Origin: Entrophospora sp. SA101
Lineage: Eukaryota > Glomeromycota > Glomeromycetes > Entrophosporales > Entrophosporaceae
Direction of reading: 5' to 3'
NCBI GenBank assembly: GCA_958430865.1
Contig: CAUDNR010001024.1
Span: 1-39,958, forward strand
DNA length: 39,958 bases
The position numbers and the translations under genes are program-made. This document shows, piece by piece, positions 27,540 to 38,388 of the stretch. The notes beneath the pieces are model-generated. The model was not told the origin of the DNA, ran no database searches, and saw nothing but the letters and a program-made list of their open reading frames with translations. Numbering within the stretch: position 1 is the stretch's first letter; every line of letters starts with the position of its first letter.

Positions 27540-29279
27540 TTGATCAGCGAATTAAGGTCCAATTCGCATTCCGGTGACACAATCTCTAGAATTTTCCATG
27601 AATTGTGGAGTCATTATGAAGTGCAAACGGAGGAAATAGATTGTGGACGTCTTATGAGCCTATTGAGAGAAATGGAGATTAAAAATCTCGGCAATGATCG
27701 TAAACTTCATTTCAAGTCCTTACGAGATGATAACAAGGTATTTTTAATCAAAATAATATACCACTATTGTTATATAAAAATGATGAGTATAAGCTGTCAA
27801 GACTTAATTTAGTGTAATGGAGTTGGGTAAGCGGTAGATTCCAGCGACAATCTTCTTCATTACACTATTATGTTGAATATAGACAGTATGGGTACCCGCA
27901 AGCCATGGCAAATTCTGATTGGTTGGGTTATCTGAAAAAAAAATTGATGATTAATTCCGGAATTTTATAACTCAATCTTTTTTTATTATTATAGATGCGT
28001 TGTATCTGGAATGAGCTTAAGTCGTTGTTAGATGCTGATTTATTACGTGGTAAATTTATAGAACAAATCGACTGGAAAGAGAAGGCTTTGAGTAATATAG
28101 GCACCATAAAAGAAAAAATTAAGGTAATTGAGATTTTTTCGACCAAATAATGATAAATCAGTTAGTAACTCTATTTTCTACTAGAATGAAAAATCTCCAG
28201 CACACGAATATCTTTTTGAGAAAATAAGTAAAATAGATGTTAAAAACTTGACCTATGATGATCCATTGTGTATCAGCGTAATTGATCTTGATTCGGATCA
28301 ATTCCAAGTTCCGGAAAGCGATTATGATACTCTTGTGGTATTTATATTGAAGAATCGTTTTTTTATAGCGGAGCTAGTGTCTTGACACATAAAATTATCT
28401 CATGTATGGTTACTTAACAGGGACGAAAAGCTGGTATAAGAAGATTAAGCAAAGATATGTTGATAAAAAATGTATGCAGTGAATTTGTTGAAAAAAGAGA
28501 GGAGGCTCGACATATGTATAAATTTGTATTAGCACCTACTGAAATTGTAACTCATGATCGATGGATTGAACAAGAGCATGATAGGGCACAAATAGCAAAA
28601 GGCATTACTGATGTTTTATTACAAGAAATAAAATCGGATATACTTCGCCGAGTCACCAAAGGTTCTGAAAATTCTCTTGTTGAAAGTATTGCTCGTCTAA
28701 TAGATGCAACTATTTACCGCCTACCAATTGGATGTGAGGTCGAAGTGACCAGAGGTGAACGTCAAAGCTTAGCGAGTAAGTACCGTAAAGCACAACAAAT
28801 GGAAGGCTCGAGAGGAGATAAGCCCGATTTAATGATTCGAGCATTTCTCAGACAGAAATGGGATGAGATTGTATATTTCGAAAGTGGGAAATGGAAATCT
28901 ACCAACCAGAAGATACGTGATGATCACAATAAGTTGGTTCAATTTAGCATAGATGGTTATGAAGAGATCAAAAAAAAAATGCGTGAAAGAACTTCTATAT
29001 GAGCGGTATATTGCATTTTGTATCAATATTGCAGGGGATTATCTCATAATACATGGGCTAATACGAGAGAAAGGTGTTAGATATTATTTTCCTATTGCAA
29101 GAGCAAGGATTCCTTTTAAGGATGAGTCGACCAAAGAAGTCGAGGAATTTGTTCATGTTCTAATGACCTTACGAGTAAGTCTCTTTTTTAACGGAAATAA
29201 TGAGTCAATAAATTACTAATTTAAAAAGGTCTTCAATCCCATAGAACGGATTAATAGCAAATTTACAGGGATTGATTAA
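27540..29279 (+). pseudogene. Multi-exon gene with PD-(D/E)XK-like motif, frameshift in exon 4
   Basis: Proposed exons: ?27540-27737, 27995-28123, 28185-28337, 28421-29174, 29229-29279; each intron has GT and AG, and the frame is kept across all four. The first exon has no ATG, so the true start is upstream or at the ATG opening exon 2. In exon 4 the stretch KPDLMI ... DEIVYFESGKW resembles the PD...E-x-K core of restriction-type nucleases, with the Glu inside ESGKW (inference). Near the end, INIAGDYLIIHGL and YYFPIARARIPF follow. An A10 run (28970-28979) shifts the frame, and the continuation (CVKELLYERYIAFCI) is open in the next frame. It resembles multicopy Rhizophagus families of unknown function (from memory). 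Sequencing error at the A10 run is possible. Confidence 0.5.
27738..27994 (+). other. Long putative intron with inverted repeat
   Basis: It is bounded by aag/gtattt and attatag/atg. It contains gtgtaatgg ... cattacac, an 8 bp inverted repeat enclosing ~40 bases near 27813-27868. At 257 nt it is several times longer than the other introns of this gene (54-83 nt), so exon 1 may instead belong to another transcript. Confidence 0.3.
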
Positions 29280-29374
29280 CAGTTTACAGAAGAAAACCAG
29301 GAAGGTAAGTGACGTAAGCCCTCTTTTGCGTGAAGGTAAGAAATTAAAGAAGAAAAATAGTGCAAAGTTTTAGA

Positions 29375-29408
29375 ATATATGGGACATGTCACAGCAAAAA
29401 CCACCTCT
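29375..29408 (+). repeat. Left TIR of the 2.37 kb transposon
   Basis: It runs from atatatgggacatgtcac to ccacctct and is the inverse of 31711-31744 with about two mismatches, both just inside gggac. Confidence 0.8.
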
Positions 29409-29693
29409 CAGAAAAATAGATTATTTTGAGTAAACACATGTTCAAAATTTGTTACACAGAAAAAAGAAAATTGCCCCCTAAAATTTTTTGATCATCAATT
29501 ATCTCCGAACTATGTAATACTAAAAATTATAATGGCCGAAGTTTTATCAATTTTATGTAATACATACTAAAAATTATAATGGCCGAAATTTTATAATTTT
29601 ATCAATTTTATAAGTATAAATATTGTACATAAGAATTTTTATCTTAAATAAAAAATAAAAGCTTTAAATTTTATAAAAATATATCAAATCAAT

Positions 29694-31448
29694 ATGTCTT
29701 CAATTAATTCAATCCCAGAATACAATTTATTTGATCTAGAATTAGTGGATTATGAAGAAAATAATTTAGTAGTTGATGTAGTTGAGGATTTAAAATTGTT
29801 TTTCCAGAGCTCTGAATGTAAATGTCATAAAACAGAAATAGACTCACATAATTGTTTTGAAAAAATAGGCTTTAAAAATTTTTTTGAAAGATATTTTGAA
29901 TTTAAAAGTTTAGATAAAAAAGAAAAAGATCTTTCCATCAAAACACAATTGATGGTTTTCAAATTTGACAGTGGAGATTCACTTATTAGGTATCAATACA
30001 AATATAATGCAGCAATATCCATTTGCCGACCTGTATTCTTAAAGCTATGTAATATTAAAGTAGATGTGTTAAAAGCTTTGCAAAAACATTTACAAACAAA
30101 TGGTTTAGAAGATCGTCAACATGGTAATATAAAAAATATTCCCAAACTTAAGTCACGTGCATTTGTTAATATAGAATTAGCAGAAATAGTGAAGCAATTT
30201 ATATTAAATTATGCAAACCTATATGGATTGCCATCTCCAATGAGAATTCGTGACAATTCAGACCCAATTATTTATCTAAAAACTAAATGTAATTATACTT
30301 CAGTTTTTAATGAATATGTAAAAAGCTTTGTTGATAGTTATGGCACTTCTATAATTAATTTAAAATATAGAGCTTTTGTGAAACTTTGGAATCAATTAAC
30401 ACCACATGTTAAATTTTTAAATCCCTCAAGTGATCTTTGTGAGATTTGTGAAAAATTTAGATTAAAATTATTTAAATTAAAATCATTAAATGAGGAGGAT
30501 GAAGAGATTGACATGCAATTCAAGTTTGATGATCATCTTGCAGCTGCAGATTGTGAAAGACAACATTATAACAAAATTATTGAAAAATCTAAAAATGATT
30601 TAACACTAACTCACATTTGCTATGATTATGCTCAAAGTGTTTCTGCACCATATTCACCTCAACAAGTTGGCTCAATTTATTTTAAAACTCCTTTTGCCAT
30701 ACAACTCTTTGGATGCACTAAAACTGATGGAGGCAACAATTATCAGCTAAATTATACTATAGGTGAAGATGAATTGCCACAAGGAACACCAAAAGGAGCT
30801 AATTCAACTTTATGTATGGTTTTTGATTTTCTTAAAAGGAATCATCATGATGAGAAAAAAGACCTATATGTGACATGTGATAATTGTTCAGGACAAAATA
30901 AGAATAACTTATCACTTTGGTTTTGGTCATGGTTAATAATGTTGGGTTGGTATGAAAATATATATATAAATTTTATGATACCTGGTCACACTAAATTTGT
31001 ATGTGATGGATTTTTTGGATTAATTAAAAAAGTATATAGAAATAGAGTTATAAATACTGTTGATCATGTTGAAGAAGCTATAAATGATTCATCAAAAAAT
31101 CATAATAATCAATCTATTAGATATAAAAATGGTATGGGATGGAAATGGTATGACTTTAGCTTACTATTTAATGACAATTTCAGAAAATTACCAAATATAA
31201 AAAAATACCATCATTTTCGCTTTAGTAGTAAGGATATTGGAAAAGTTTATGTTTCTGAAAAATCTGGTGGCTCGGAAATTTCTTTTAAACTTCTAAAGAA
31301 TGCTAATTTTGATAAGGATGGTCAATTAAATATTATTGAGGTTGCTCCATTAACAGATGATAGAAAAAAATATTTGTTTACAAAAATTCGCCAACATGTA
31401 GAAGACCCATTTAAAGATATTCTTTGTCCAGAACCTAATATTTATTGA
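29694..31448 (+). CDS. Putative transposase of an uncharacterised family (DUF7869-like)
   Basis: This intact 584-aa ORF is the only gene between the TIRs. The C-terminal half has strongly patterned motifs: HICYDYAQ (Asp311), VTCDNCSGQNKNNLSLWFW (Asp396) and MIPGHTKFVCDGFFGLIKK (Asp438). Three spaced acidic residues in such motifs suit an RNase H-like DDE/D fold (inference). The CDNCSGQNKN and GHTK-CD-FFG signatures recall eukaryotic proteins grouped as DUF7869 (from memory, unverified). The N-terminal half has a small CKCH...C cluster (~42-54) and SDLCEICEKF (~250), possible zinc sites for DNA binding. The start at 29694 is the first ATG after a TATA-like tataaatatt. An intact frame and matching TIRs suggest recent activity. 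Confidence 0.65.
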   Translation: MSSINSIPEYNLFDLELVDYEENNLVVDVVEDLKLFFQSSECKCHKTEIDSHNCFEKIGFKNFFERYFEFKSLDKKEKDLSIKTQLMVFKFDSGDSLIRYQYKYNAAISICRPVFLKLCNIKVDVLKALQKHLQTNGLEDRQHGNIKNIPKLKSRAFVNIELAEIVKQFILNYANLYGLPSPMRIRDNSDPIIYLKTKCNYTSVFNEYVKSFVDSYGTSIINLKYRAFVKLWNQLTPHVKFLNPSSDLCEICEKFRLKLFKLKSLNEEDEEIDMQFKFDDHLAAADCERQHYNKIIEKSKNDLTLTHICYDYAQSVSAPYSPQQVGSIYFKTPFAIQLFGCTKTDGGNNYQLNYTIGEDELPQGTPKGANSTLCMVFDFLKRNHHDEKKDLYVTCDNCSGQNKNNLSLWFWSWLIMLGWYENIYINFMIPGHTKFVCDGFFGLIKKVYRNRVINTVDHVEEAINDSSKNHNNQSIRYKNGMGWKWYDFSLLFNDNFRKLPNIKKYHHFRFSSKDIGKVYVSEKSGGSEISFKLLKNANFDKDGQLNIIEVAPLTDDRKKYLFTKIRQHVEDPFKDILCPEPNIY

Positions 31449-31710
31449 TTTTATTTTAATGTATATTAATATTAATATGTATGTATTTTTTAAAAAAATT
31501 TATTTTTAAAATTTTAAATTATTGCGTGTAACAATAAAATGGGGTGCGCAGATCAATTTATTATTTTGTGCAAATTACTTTAAAGAAGGTGTCCATTGCA
31601 AATTCCCCGTTTTTTTATTAAGCAAATATGGTCTAATATTTTCACCAATTATAATTTATATATTATAGATCAATATTATGTAAAAAGCTCAATTTTGGTC
31701 AGATGACCCC

Positions 31711-31744
31711 AGAGGTGGTTTTTGCTGTGAAACGTCCCATATAT
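31711..31744 (-). repeat. Right TIR of the 2.37 kb transposon
   Basis: agaggtggtttttgctg through gtcccatatat, the inverse of 29375-29408. Confidence 0.8.
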
Positions 31745-34556
31745 CGATATATAAATGTATAATTTATATAATCAGGTTCAAAACTAGTAGAATCTCTAAT
31801 TTAGTAACGAATAACCTTTTGGTTTTTTTTCAATTTTAGATTGATTAAAAATGATTGATTTTGATTGATTTTATATTAAACAGAAAAAAAATTACATAGT
31901 TTTTAGTGTAGCCAATAAATAACGGAAAATTAAGACGAATGAATTTTATTGTTATTATTATTATTATTATTATTTATTTATTACTATTATTATTATCGAC
32001 GATAATAATTATTAATAATATTGTTGTTGTCATCGTCATCATCACCCATTTATTTATAAACCTTAATAGCACGGACCATTATTCTTTTTAAAATATCAAC
32101 GAATATATATATATATACATACATAATAATAATTAATAAAAAAATTTTATACACTTTCTTCGTACGTTGAATAAATCAAAAACTATTTTTTTTTTATCAT
32201 CATTTTATTAAAAACCAATCAAATCAAACAAAATAATTTTTAATTTAGTTCTTATTGATATTACTATTAATGTTGGTTTGTGCTTGAAATTTCTTTGGGT
32301 TTCTGTCCTTTACTATCTATTATTATTATATTTATCTTTCTAAAATAAATGTGTGTAAATTCAAGATGGCTAATTTTTTACACAAACTTGCTTTTTTTAG
32401 AAAAATGCAATTTGACACAAAATTATTATAACCCTGAGATTGTTACCTTCATTATATATACTACTAATACACACGCACACATATTTATTTATATGTATCT
32501 ATACATAGACATAGGAATATTAAAACTGTACAAACAGATTTAAAAAAGTTAATCGTATCATTACACATATATTCGTTCACTGTGGATAAATTTAGGGCTG
32601 TGTGTCGCATTAATTAATTAAAACATGACGCATATATTCATTCATTGTCTTCTTGATATTTTATAGCAGTTCATAGATGCAGGAAATTTACAAGTGATCA
32701 GTCATCTATAATCAAATCCATTCGTTCATCCCTTATCCAATTCAACACAAAAATCAATGCAGAACTAATTCATATTTCCTTAAATGAAAAGGAATTTAAT
32801 TTAAGGAAATTTGGCAACGAATACAATAATTATATGGTGCAGATACACGTCACAATGGAAATTTTAAACCATTAAAACAATAATTATATAATGTTATATT
32901 TCACAACTTATCATTACACTTACAATTAAATATACTACCAACTCAAGAGTATATATATCTAAAGTTTAATAAATATTTTGCATGTAATAGAAAACTTTGA
33001 TGGAAGTAAATGAAATACGAGAAAGAGAATGGACCTAATGAAAGTGATTTATTATTATTACTATTTATTATTTTGTGTGGAACATAATATAACAATTTAA
33101 ATATTATATGTATATTGTTAGCTGAATTAATCATTATAATTAAGTTTATATCCCTAACATCTCATCTTTTAATTCAATTAATTATATATATACTGTATAT
33201 ATCAATAAACTTGTTAATAAATCTAATATAAAATTAATAAAATTAATAAAATTTGTGTCTTTTTAAAAAGATGCATATACCCCACCCAACACACCATTAA
33301 TAATCAAATTAAATAATCCAATTAATAATATTTTTCTAAAAAAAATTTTTAAAAATAAAATAATTTAAAAAAAAAAATTTTTTTACTTGGAATTTGCGTG
33401 TAATAAACACCCTTGCTTGATTATTATTACTTATCTCATTGTAATCAGGGTCTCATATGAATCACAATGATGACTAAGTTCTTATTTAAGATTACAAGTG
33501 TGTTTATATACATACATCATTTGATTCATAGAAATTAAAAAAAGAAATTATACCCGTTAATTGACCCAATCAATTAATTACTGAAAAGTGATAATATTGG
33601 TTTGGGCTGATTGATTGGTAATTTTGTATCGGTTGGGATTCCCTTGTATAATAATATGATCTATTACATATAAGTAATTGGTGATACGTTTTTTTTTTAA
33701 CAAAGCTAAAAATCACTAAATAAGTCTACGATCGACTTTAAAATAACAATAATACAATGACAAATTTAGTATAGCTTCAAAATAAAGCAAAGTACGTCGT
33801 GCCTATAAATAATTATTCGTATTTACCTACTTTGCTTATTATTATATCGGAATCAAAATTGCGTGCGTATATGAGAATTTATAAATAAAATAAGATATAG
33901 AAATTCCCATTTTGGAGAGAAAAAGAAAATTCAATTAAGAATATACAATATACAATTGTGTTAACTAATTATATATCTTCAGTTAAGAAAAATCAATACT
34001 AGCAGTTTAAATCAAACTAACAACGATTGATTAATTAAGTTATTTTAATGATGATGATGTTCTTTAAAAGAACAAAAAGAAAGTCTAGAAAAAAAAAGAA
34101 AAAGAAAAAAGAAATAACAAATAAATTCTATGTATTATTATTATATTGTGGTTATTGACTCATTATTAATATATATTACAAAATAAAAATAAGAAAAGTA
34201 ATAGCAATCATAATATTAATTTTTGTATCACATAATTTTATTCTATAATTCTATAACTTCTCCATACAATCCCCGTTGTTTTTAATCATATATTTTTACT
34301 AGATCGTTTTAAAAATAGCTACTGTGTCAAAGAAGGTCGGTCATTAATTATTATTATTCTACACTTTTGGAAATACATGAACGGCTCATTATTAATATAT
34401 TAAAAAAAAAAAAATTATAAATAACCCGTCAAATAAATTTTTTCTTGTATTTTTTTATTAGTAGGTCAGCGATATACATTATATATTTATATAATATATA
34501 TTTCTTTATACATTTCTTTATTTTGCCTTACTTCTCACTCTCGCTCTCTAATCATT
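31745..34556. other. AT-rich intergenic region with microsatellites
   Basis: No supported gene was seen. It holds a TTA/TTATT-type microsatellite (about 31950-32000), a GTTGTT/CATCGTCATCATC stretch (about 32020-32045), poly-A/T runs and the upstream region of the HMG gene. Just before that gene is a pyrimidine-rich stretch (cttctcactctcgctctc, ~34530-34548), a usual feature of fungal core promoters, preceded by tatatttatataatatat. Confidence 0.6.
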
Positions 34557-35414
34557 ATGTATAAAAGAAACAGAAGATCACCACAACTTTTTTTAGAAGA
34601 GGAGAAAATTATGAATTTCGTTGAAGAGTATGAAATCAGAAAACTTAAATTCACCGCAATCGATCGATGTAAAGCAGCTAACGCAAGCGATTTTTTATGC
34701 AGCAACACTTCACGAAAAGTTAAAAGACCTTCCAATCAATTCATAATTTTTAGCACAATCTACGGGAAATTATTAAAAGACATAGTCAACGAAATCTCAA
34801 CTCGTATCGATATTCCAAATGACGCAAAAAAACTTTTAACGCAGAAATTATGTTCAATAGTATGGAATGAAATGAACAAACAAGAAAAAAGTTGTTTTAA
34901 TACGCTGGCCAAACAAATAAAAGATCAACATACGCAGAGATTTCCTGACTATTCATTTAATCCAAATAAAGCACGCAACCGTAACACCTGTAGATTTGTT
35001 CCATACAATCACGTTTCCACCAATAATAAAAATAATAGCGGTAACAATAATAGTGGCAGTAATACTAGTATCGAAACAGATTTATCTGAAATATCACAAA
35101 CACAAAAATCGTCTCAAACATCACTCGAATCGCAAACAGAACATATGGAATCGTCGTCGTCGTCGCCGTCGTCATTATCATCAACAACATCAACACCAAT
35201 ATTATCATCATCAACATCATCATCATCATCAACTCCCATATTTGAATTTTCGGCACCGGAAGTTAATCCTACCTCAATGGTATATTCGTCGTTGGAATCC
35301 ATGAAGCTTCCACTACTATTTTTTTCACCAGTAGGATTAAATTCTCCGACACCGTCGTTGTTGTCATTACCTCTAGAATTTAACGAATTCGAAGATAATG
35401 ACTATCACTTATGA
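34557..35414 (+). CDS. MATA_HMG-type HMG-box transcription factor
   Basis: This 285-aa protein has an HMG box at residues ~56-138 (KRPSNQFIIFSTIYG, IVWNEMNKQEKSCFNTLAKQ, FPDYSFNP). The pattern fits the MATA_HMG subfamily found at fungal mating-type loci and expanded to many copies in Rhizophagus (established knowledge). HMG boxes bind and bend DNA in the nucleus. The N-terminal ~55 residues are basic with a short acidic patch (EEEK). The C-terminal half is low complexity, with Asn/Gly, then Ser/Thr-rich runs coded by TCA/TCG and ATC repeats, as in activation or linker regions. The start at 34557 follows a pyrimidine-rich leader; Met19 is a possible alternative. There is no intron and no partner homeodomain gene in the window, so a direct mating-type role is not shown. 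Confidence 0.85.
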   Translation: MYKRNRRSPQLFLEEEKIMNFVEEYEIRKLKFTAIDRCKAANASDFLCSNTSRKVKRPSNQFIIFSTIYGKLLKDIVNEISTRIDIPNDAKKLLTQKLCSIVWNEMNKQEKSCFNTLAKQIKDQHTQRFPDYSFNPNKARNRNTCRFVPYNHVSTNNKNNSGNNNSGSNTSIETDLSEISQTQKSSQTSLESQTEHMESSSSSPSSLSSTTSTPILSSSTSSSSSTPIFEFSAPEVNPTSMVYSSLESMKLPLLFFSPVGLNSPTPSLLSLPLEFNEFEDNDYHL

Positions 35415-36379
35415 TTCTTTTGAATTTTATTTTATTTTACTTTCTAAGGTTTATTATGTACAATTAATCGCGATTAGTTTAGTATATTTTATGATTTTAG
35501 TTACTTTTTTATGATTTTTGATAAATATTCTATGAACATTGCCTTTTTTTTCCAATTGCTATTAAATTAATTAGTATAAAAAATTTGGTTGGCCGACCGG
35601 ATTCGTACAACATTAGTAATTTTTTTTTTTAACAATTAATTTTTAAAAATAAATAAATTAAAAAAACACTAAAAAGCATATATACATCTTCTGTTCGAAA
35701 TTACACTTTAATTATCGGCATTTTATTTGTCCTAGTGTAGTTTTTTTGCACCTGTAAAAACCTTTAAATTTATGTGGTGTGTGTGTCAATATATATATAT
35801 ATATATATCTGATGGAATATTCTAAAGAGTTTTATGTATTATGTTGGTTACAAATAATATATGCATGCAACGGGTTCTAAATGGCTATTCAAACCACCTT
35901 CCTTTATGTTTTTTGTCGTCATAACTATGAAAATCGTGTAACAATTTTTTTATGTATATATAATATTCGGACCTTCCCAAGAGCCAACGAGATTTTTGTG
36001 GCCTGTGCGTAATATTATCAAAATAATTAATTAACATTATAATGATGGTCTTTTTTATTTGTTTGTTCTTAAAAATTATCCAACGGGAAAAAATTTTTCT
36101 AAAAAAAACATAATAATATTTATGGTAGGTGTAGATGATGATAAATATTTTTTTTTTGTAAAAAGGAAAAATTAAATTCTTATAATCTGTGAAAATGGGT
36201 TTATTTATTATTATTATTTATTATTCATATCTATTATTTATCACCAATAAATTGACGATTTAAAAACATAGAACAGCGATAGTAAATGACCTCTATTTTA
36301 TTATTAAACCATTGACTCACTCGCTTGAACAATAGCAAAATTTCCAAAAGAGTGACCGTCTAATATTGTTTTATTTTTT
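35415..36379. other. AT-rich intergenic region
   Basis: 3' flank of the HMG gene. It contains a short TA run (~35790-35810) and poly-T tracts; no gene was seen. Confidence 0.6.
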
Positions 36380-37128
36380 TCATGTGGGTGGCGGCATTTA
36401 TATATTGCAATTGCAGATAGTTCTCAAATTGATTAGCTCCTCTCGCCAAGATTCTATCTATATAATTTTTCTGATGATAACGGCTTCAGCAAATCAGAAC
36501 GTTTAATTGATGTTCGTTTTTTTTTTTTACTTAAGAAACATAAAAACTACAATAGTACCAGTGTTAATTTCAATAATTAATTAATTAATTAATTAATTTG
36601 TTTATTATTTATTTACATATTGTTTTATATTTATTTACATATTGTTTATATTACATAGTATCTTGTATAAGTGACTCAGTACTGGTCTGGTTATTTATTA
36701 TTTTATATTGTTTATTAGTAGTAGATCAAAGTCTCTAAAATCAATAAATATATGATACTTTTTCCTTTTTTTTTTCCCTTTTTTTTTAAAAAAAAATTTA
36801 CATATCCATCACATATTAATATAATATATAATCTTTATAACCATCTAAATACATAGAATCCTCTAAATATACATATATACAATCTTATATACAATCACAC
36901 ACACACACACACACATATATATAATCATATATATACAATCATATATATATACATACTATCTTATATATATAATTATATATATACACAAGTATATACCCTT
37001 TTTCAAAAAAAAAATAAAAAAAATAAAAAAAATTCAAACAAATCTTATAGATATGAAAAAAATTGCATCAACAACGACGACGACAACGACGACGAAAACG
37101 ACAACAACAACAACATCAACTACAACGA

Positions 37129-37166
<38 letters not shown>

Positions 37167-37220
37167 ACAACAACAACACCATCTTCAGCATCATCTTCAG
37201 TCATTACTACACAAAATCAT
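36380..37220. repeat. Tandem duplication, unit 1 (841 bp)
   Basis: The stretch starting catgtgggtggcggcattta at 36381 starts again at 37222, and every landmark I checked inside is displaced by 841 bp, including the CA and TA microsatellites, an ATTA run and the ATG at 37053/37894. The junction shows short microhomology (tcat). The match looks perfect by eye. Confidence 0.85.
36896..36914. repeat. (CA)n microsatellite, repeated at 37737-37755
   Basis: About nine CA units followed by TA-rich sequence. The same length appears in the second duplication unit, which argues for a very recent duplication or an assembly copy. Confidence 0.7.
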
Positions 37221-37277
37221 TCATGTGGGTGGCGGCATTTATATATTGCAATTGCAGATAGTTCTCAAATTGATTAG
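37053..37277 (+). pseudogene. Truncated duplicate of the Thr/Ser-rich gene
   Basis: The first ~56 codons equal those of the gene at 37894 (MKKIAST, Thr run, Ser run, SVITTQNH). The duplication junction then joins it to unrelated sequence (SCGWRHLYIAIADSSQID, stop). The Cys-rich tail is lost, so this is a by-product of the 841 bp tandem duplication. It has the same 5' sequence as the full gene and may still be transcribed. Confidence 0.5.
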
Positions 37278-37969
37278 CTCCTCTCGCCAAGATTCTATCT
37301 ATATAATTTTTCTGATGATAACGGCTTCAGCAAATCAGAACGTTTAATTGATGTTCGTTTTTTTTTTTTACTTAAGAAACATAAAAACTACAATAGTACC
37401 AGTGTTAATTTCAATAATTAATTAATTAATTAATTAATTTGTTTATTATTTATTTACATATTGTTTTATATTTATTTACATATTGTTTATATTACATAGT
37501 ATCTTGTATAAGTGACTCAGTACTGGTCTGGTTATTTATTATTTTATATTGTTTATTAGTAGTAGATCAAAGTCTCTAAAATCAATAAATATATGATACT
37601 TTTTCCTTTTTTTTTTCCCTTTTTTTTTAAAAAAAAATTTACATATCCATCACATATTAATATAATATATAATCTTTATAACCATCTAAATACATAGAAT
37701 CCTCTAAATATACATATATACAATCTTATATACAATCACACACACACACACACACATATATATAATCATATATATACAATCATATATATATACATACTAT
37801 CTTATATATATAATTATATATATACACAAGTATATACCCTTTTTCAAAAAAAAAATAAAAAAAATAAAAAAAATTCAAACAAATCTTATAGATATGAAAA
37901 AAATTGCATCAACAACGACGACGACAACGACGACGAAAACGACAACAACAACAACATCAACTACAACGA

Positions 37970-38007
<38 letters not shown>

Positions 38008-38061
38008 ACAACAACAACACCATCTTCAGCATCATCTTCAGTCATTACTACACAAAATCAT
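37221..38061. repeat. Tandem duplication, unit 2 (841 bp)
   Basis: Second unit, ending at acacaaaatcat just before gaatgctgtggtggtgg, where the full-length gene continues. See unit 1. Confidence 0.85.
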
Positions 38062-38235
38062 GAATGCTGTGGTGGTGGAGCAGGAGACAACCAAAACTCT
38101 CATATTGACGAAGGTTTTATTGGAGGAATCAAGTTTGATAATGAACCGTCTCAATCAATTATAATTCATTGTTGTAACTGTTGTGTTATAGAAGCAGATG
38201 GGTGGTGTAATTGTTGTCGTGGAAGAAATAGATAG
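37894..38235 (+). CDS. Small Thr/Ser-rich protein with Cys-rich tail, unknown function
   Basis: This 113-aa ORF has MKKIAST, a Thr-rich run (~7-26), a Ser run of about twelve residues coded by TCA repeats (~27-38), a second Thr/Ser stretch, then a normal-complexity C-terminus. The tail is Cys-rich (HECCGGG, HCCNCCVIEADGWCNCC), which suggests metal binding or disulfides. No signal peptide is apparent. I do not recognise the family. The low-complexity half is trinucleotide repeat and could be non-coding, but the open Cys-rich end past the repeat favours a real, small gene. Confidence 0.4.
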
Positions 38236-38283
38236 ATTTTTTTTTTTTTAAAAAATAAATAATTAATTAATTTATATAGTAAA

Positions 38284-38388
38284 TTTAGCAAAACATGCAT
38301 AGGGGCAAGAAAGACAAGAAAGACCAAAAAGACCAAGTAGATTCTTGATAAAATATTTAACATTTTTCTACTTGCCCGTTTTGCTAAA
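38284..38388. repeat. Interrupted inverted repeat with purine-rich centre
   Basis: tttagcaaaac (38284-38294) pairs with gttttgctaaa (38378-38388). gggcaag (38303-38309) pairs with cttgccc (38371-38377). An inner pair caagtaga / tctacttg (38334-38341, 38367-38374) competes with it. Between lie short aagaaagac/aaagaccaa repeats. It may be a miniature element or a chance hairpin. Confidence 0.4.

Larger units (their letters stand above)
29375..31744 (+). mobile_element. Compact 2.37 kb DNA transposon with 34 bp TIRs
   Basis: The ends at 29375-29408 and 31711-31744 are inverted repeats (atatatgggac, then cagcaaaaaccacctct) with about two mismatches. Between them lies one intact ORF of 584 aa. 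The target duplication cannot be resolved because the outer ATATAT is self-complementary. A ~47 bp direct repeat (ctaaaaattataatggccgaa, 29520 and 29567) lies in the 5' non-coding part. Confidence 0.75.

Noticed and set aside
27810..27870. tRNA-like gene in the long intron
   Set aside because: There is an inverted repeat, but no cloverleaf with D and T arms could be drawn.
34996..35304. Alternative-frame His/Arg-rich and minus-strand Asp-rich ORFs over the HMG gene
   Set aside because: They come from trinucleotide repeats in the coding region of the HMG protein.
37063..37347. Gln/His-rich ORFs over the Thr/Ser-rich gene (also 37904-38164)
   Set aside because: Alternate frames of the same CAA/CAT repeats; the Thr/Ser frame is preferred because it continues into a Cys-rich tail of normal complexity.
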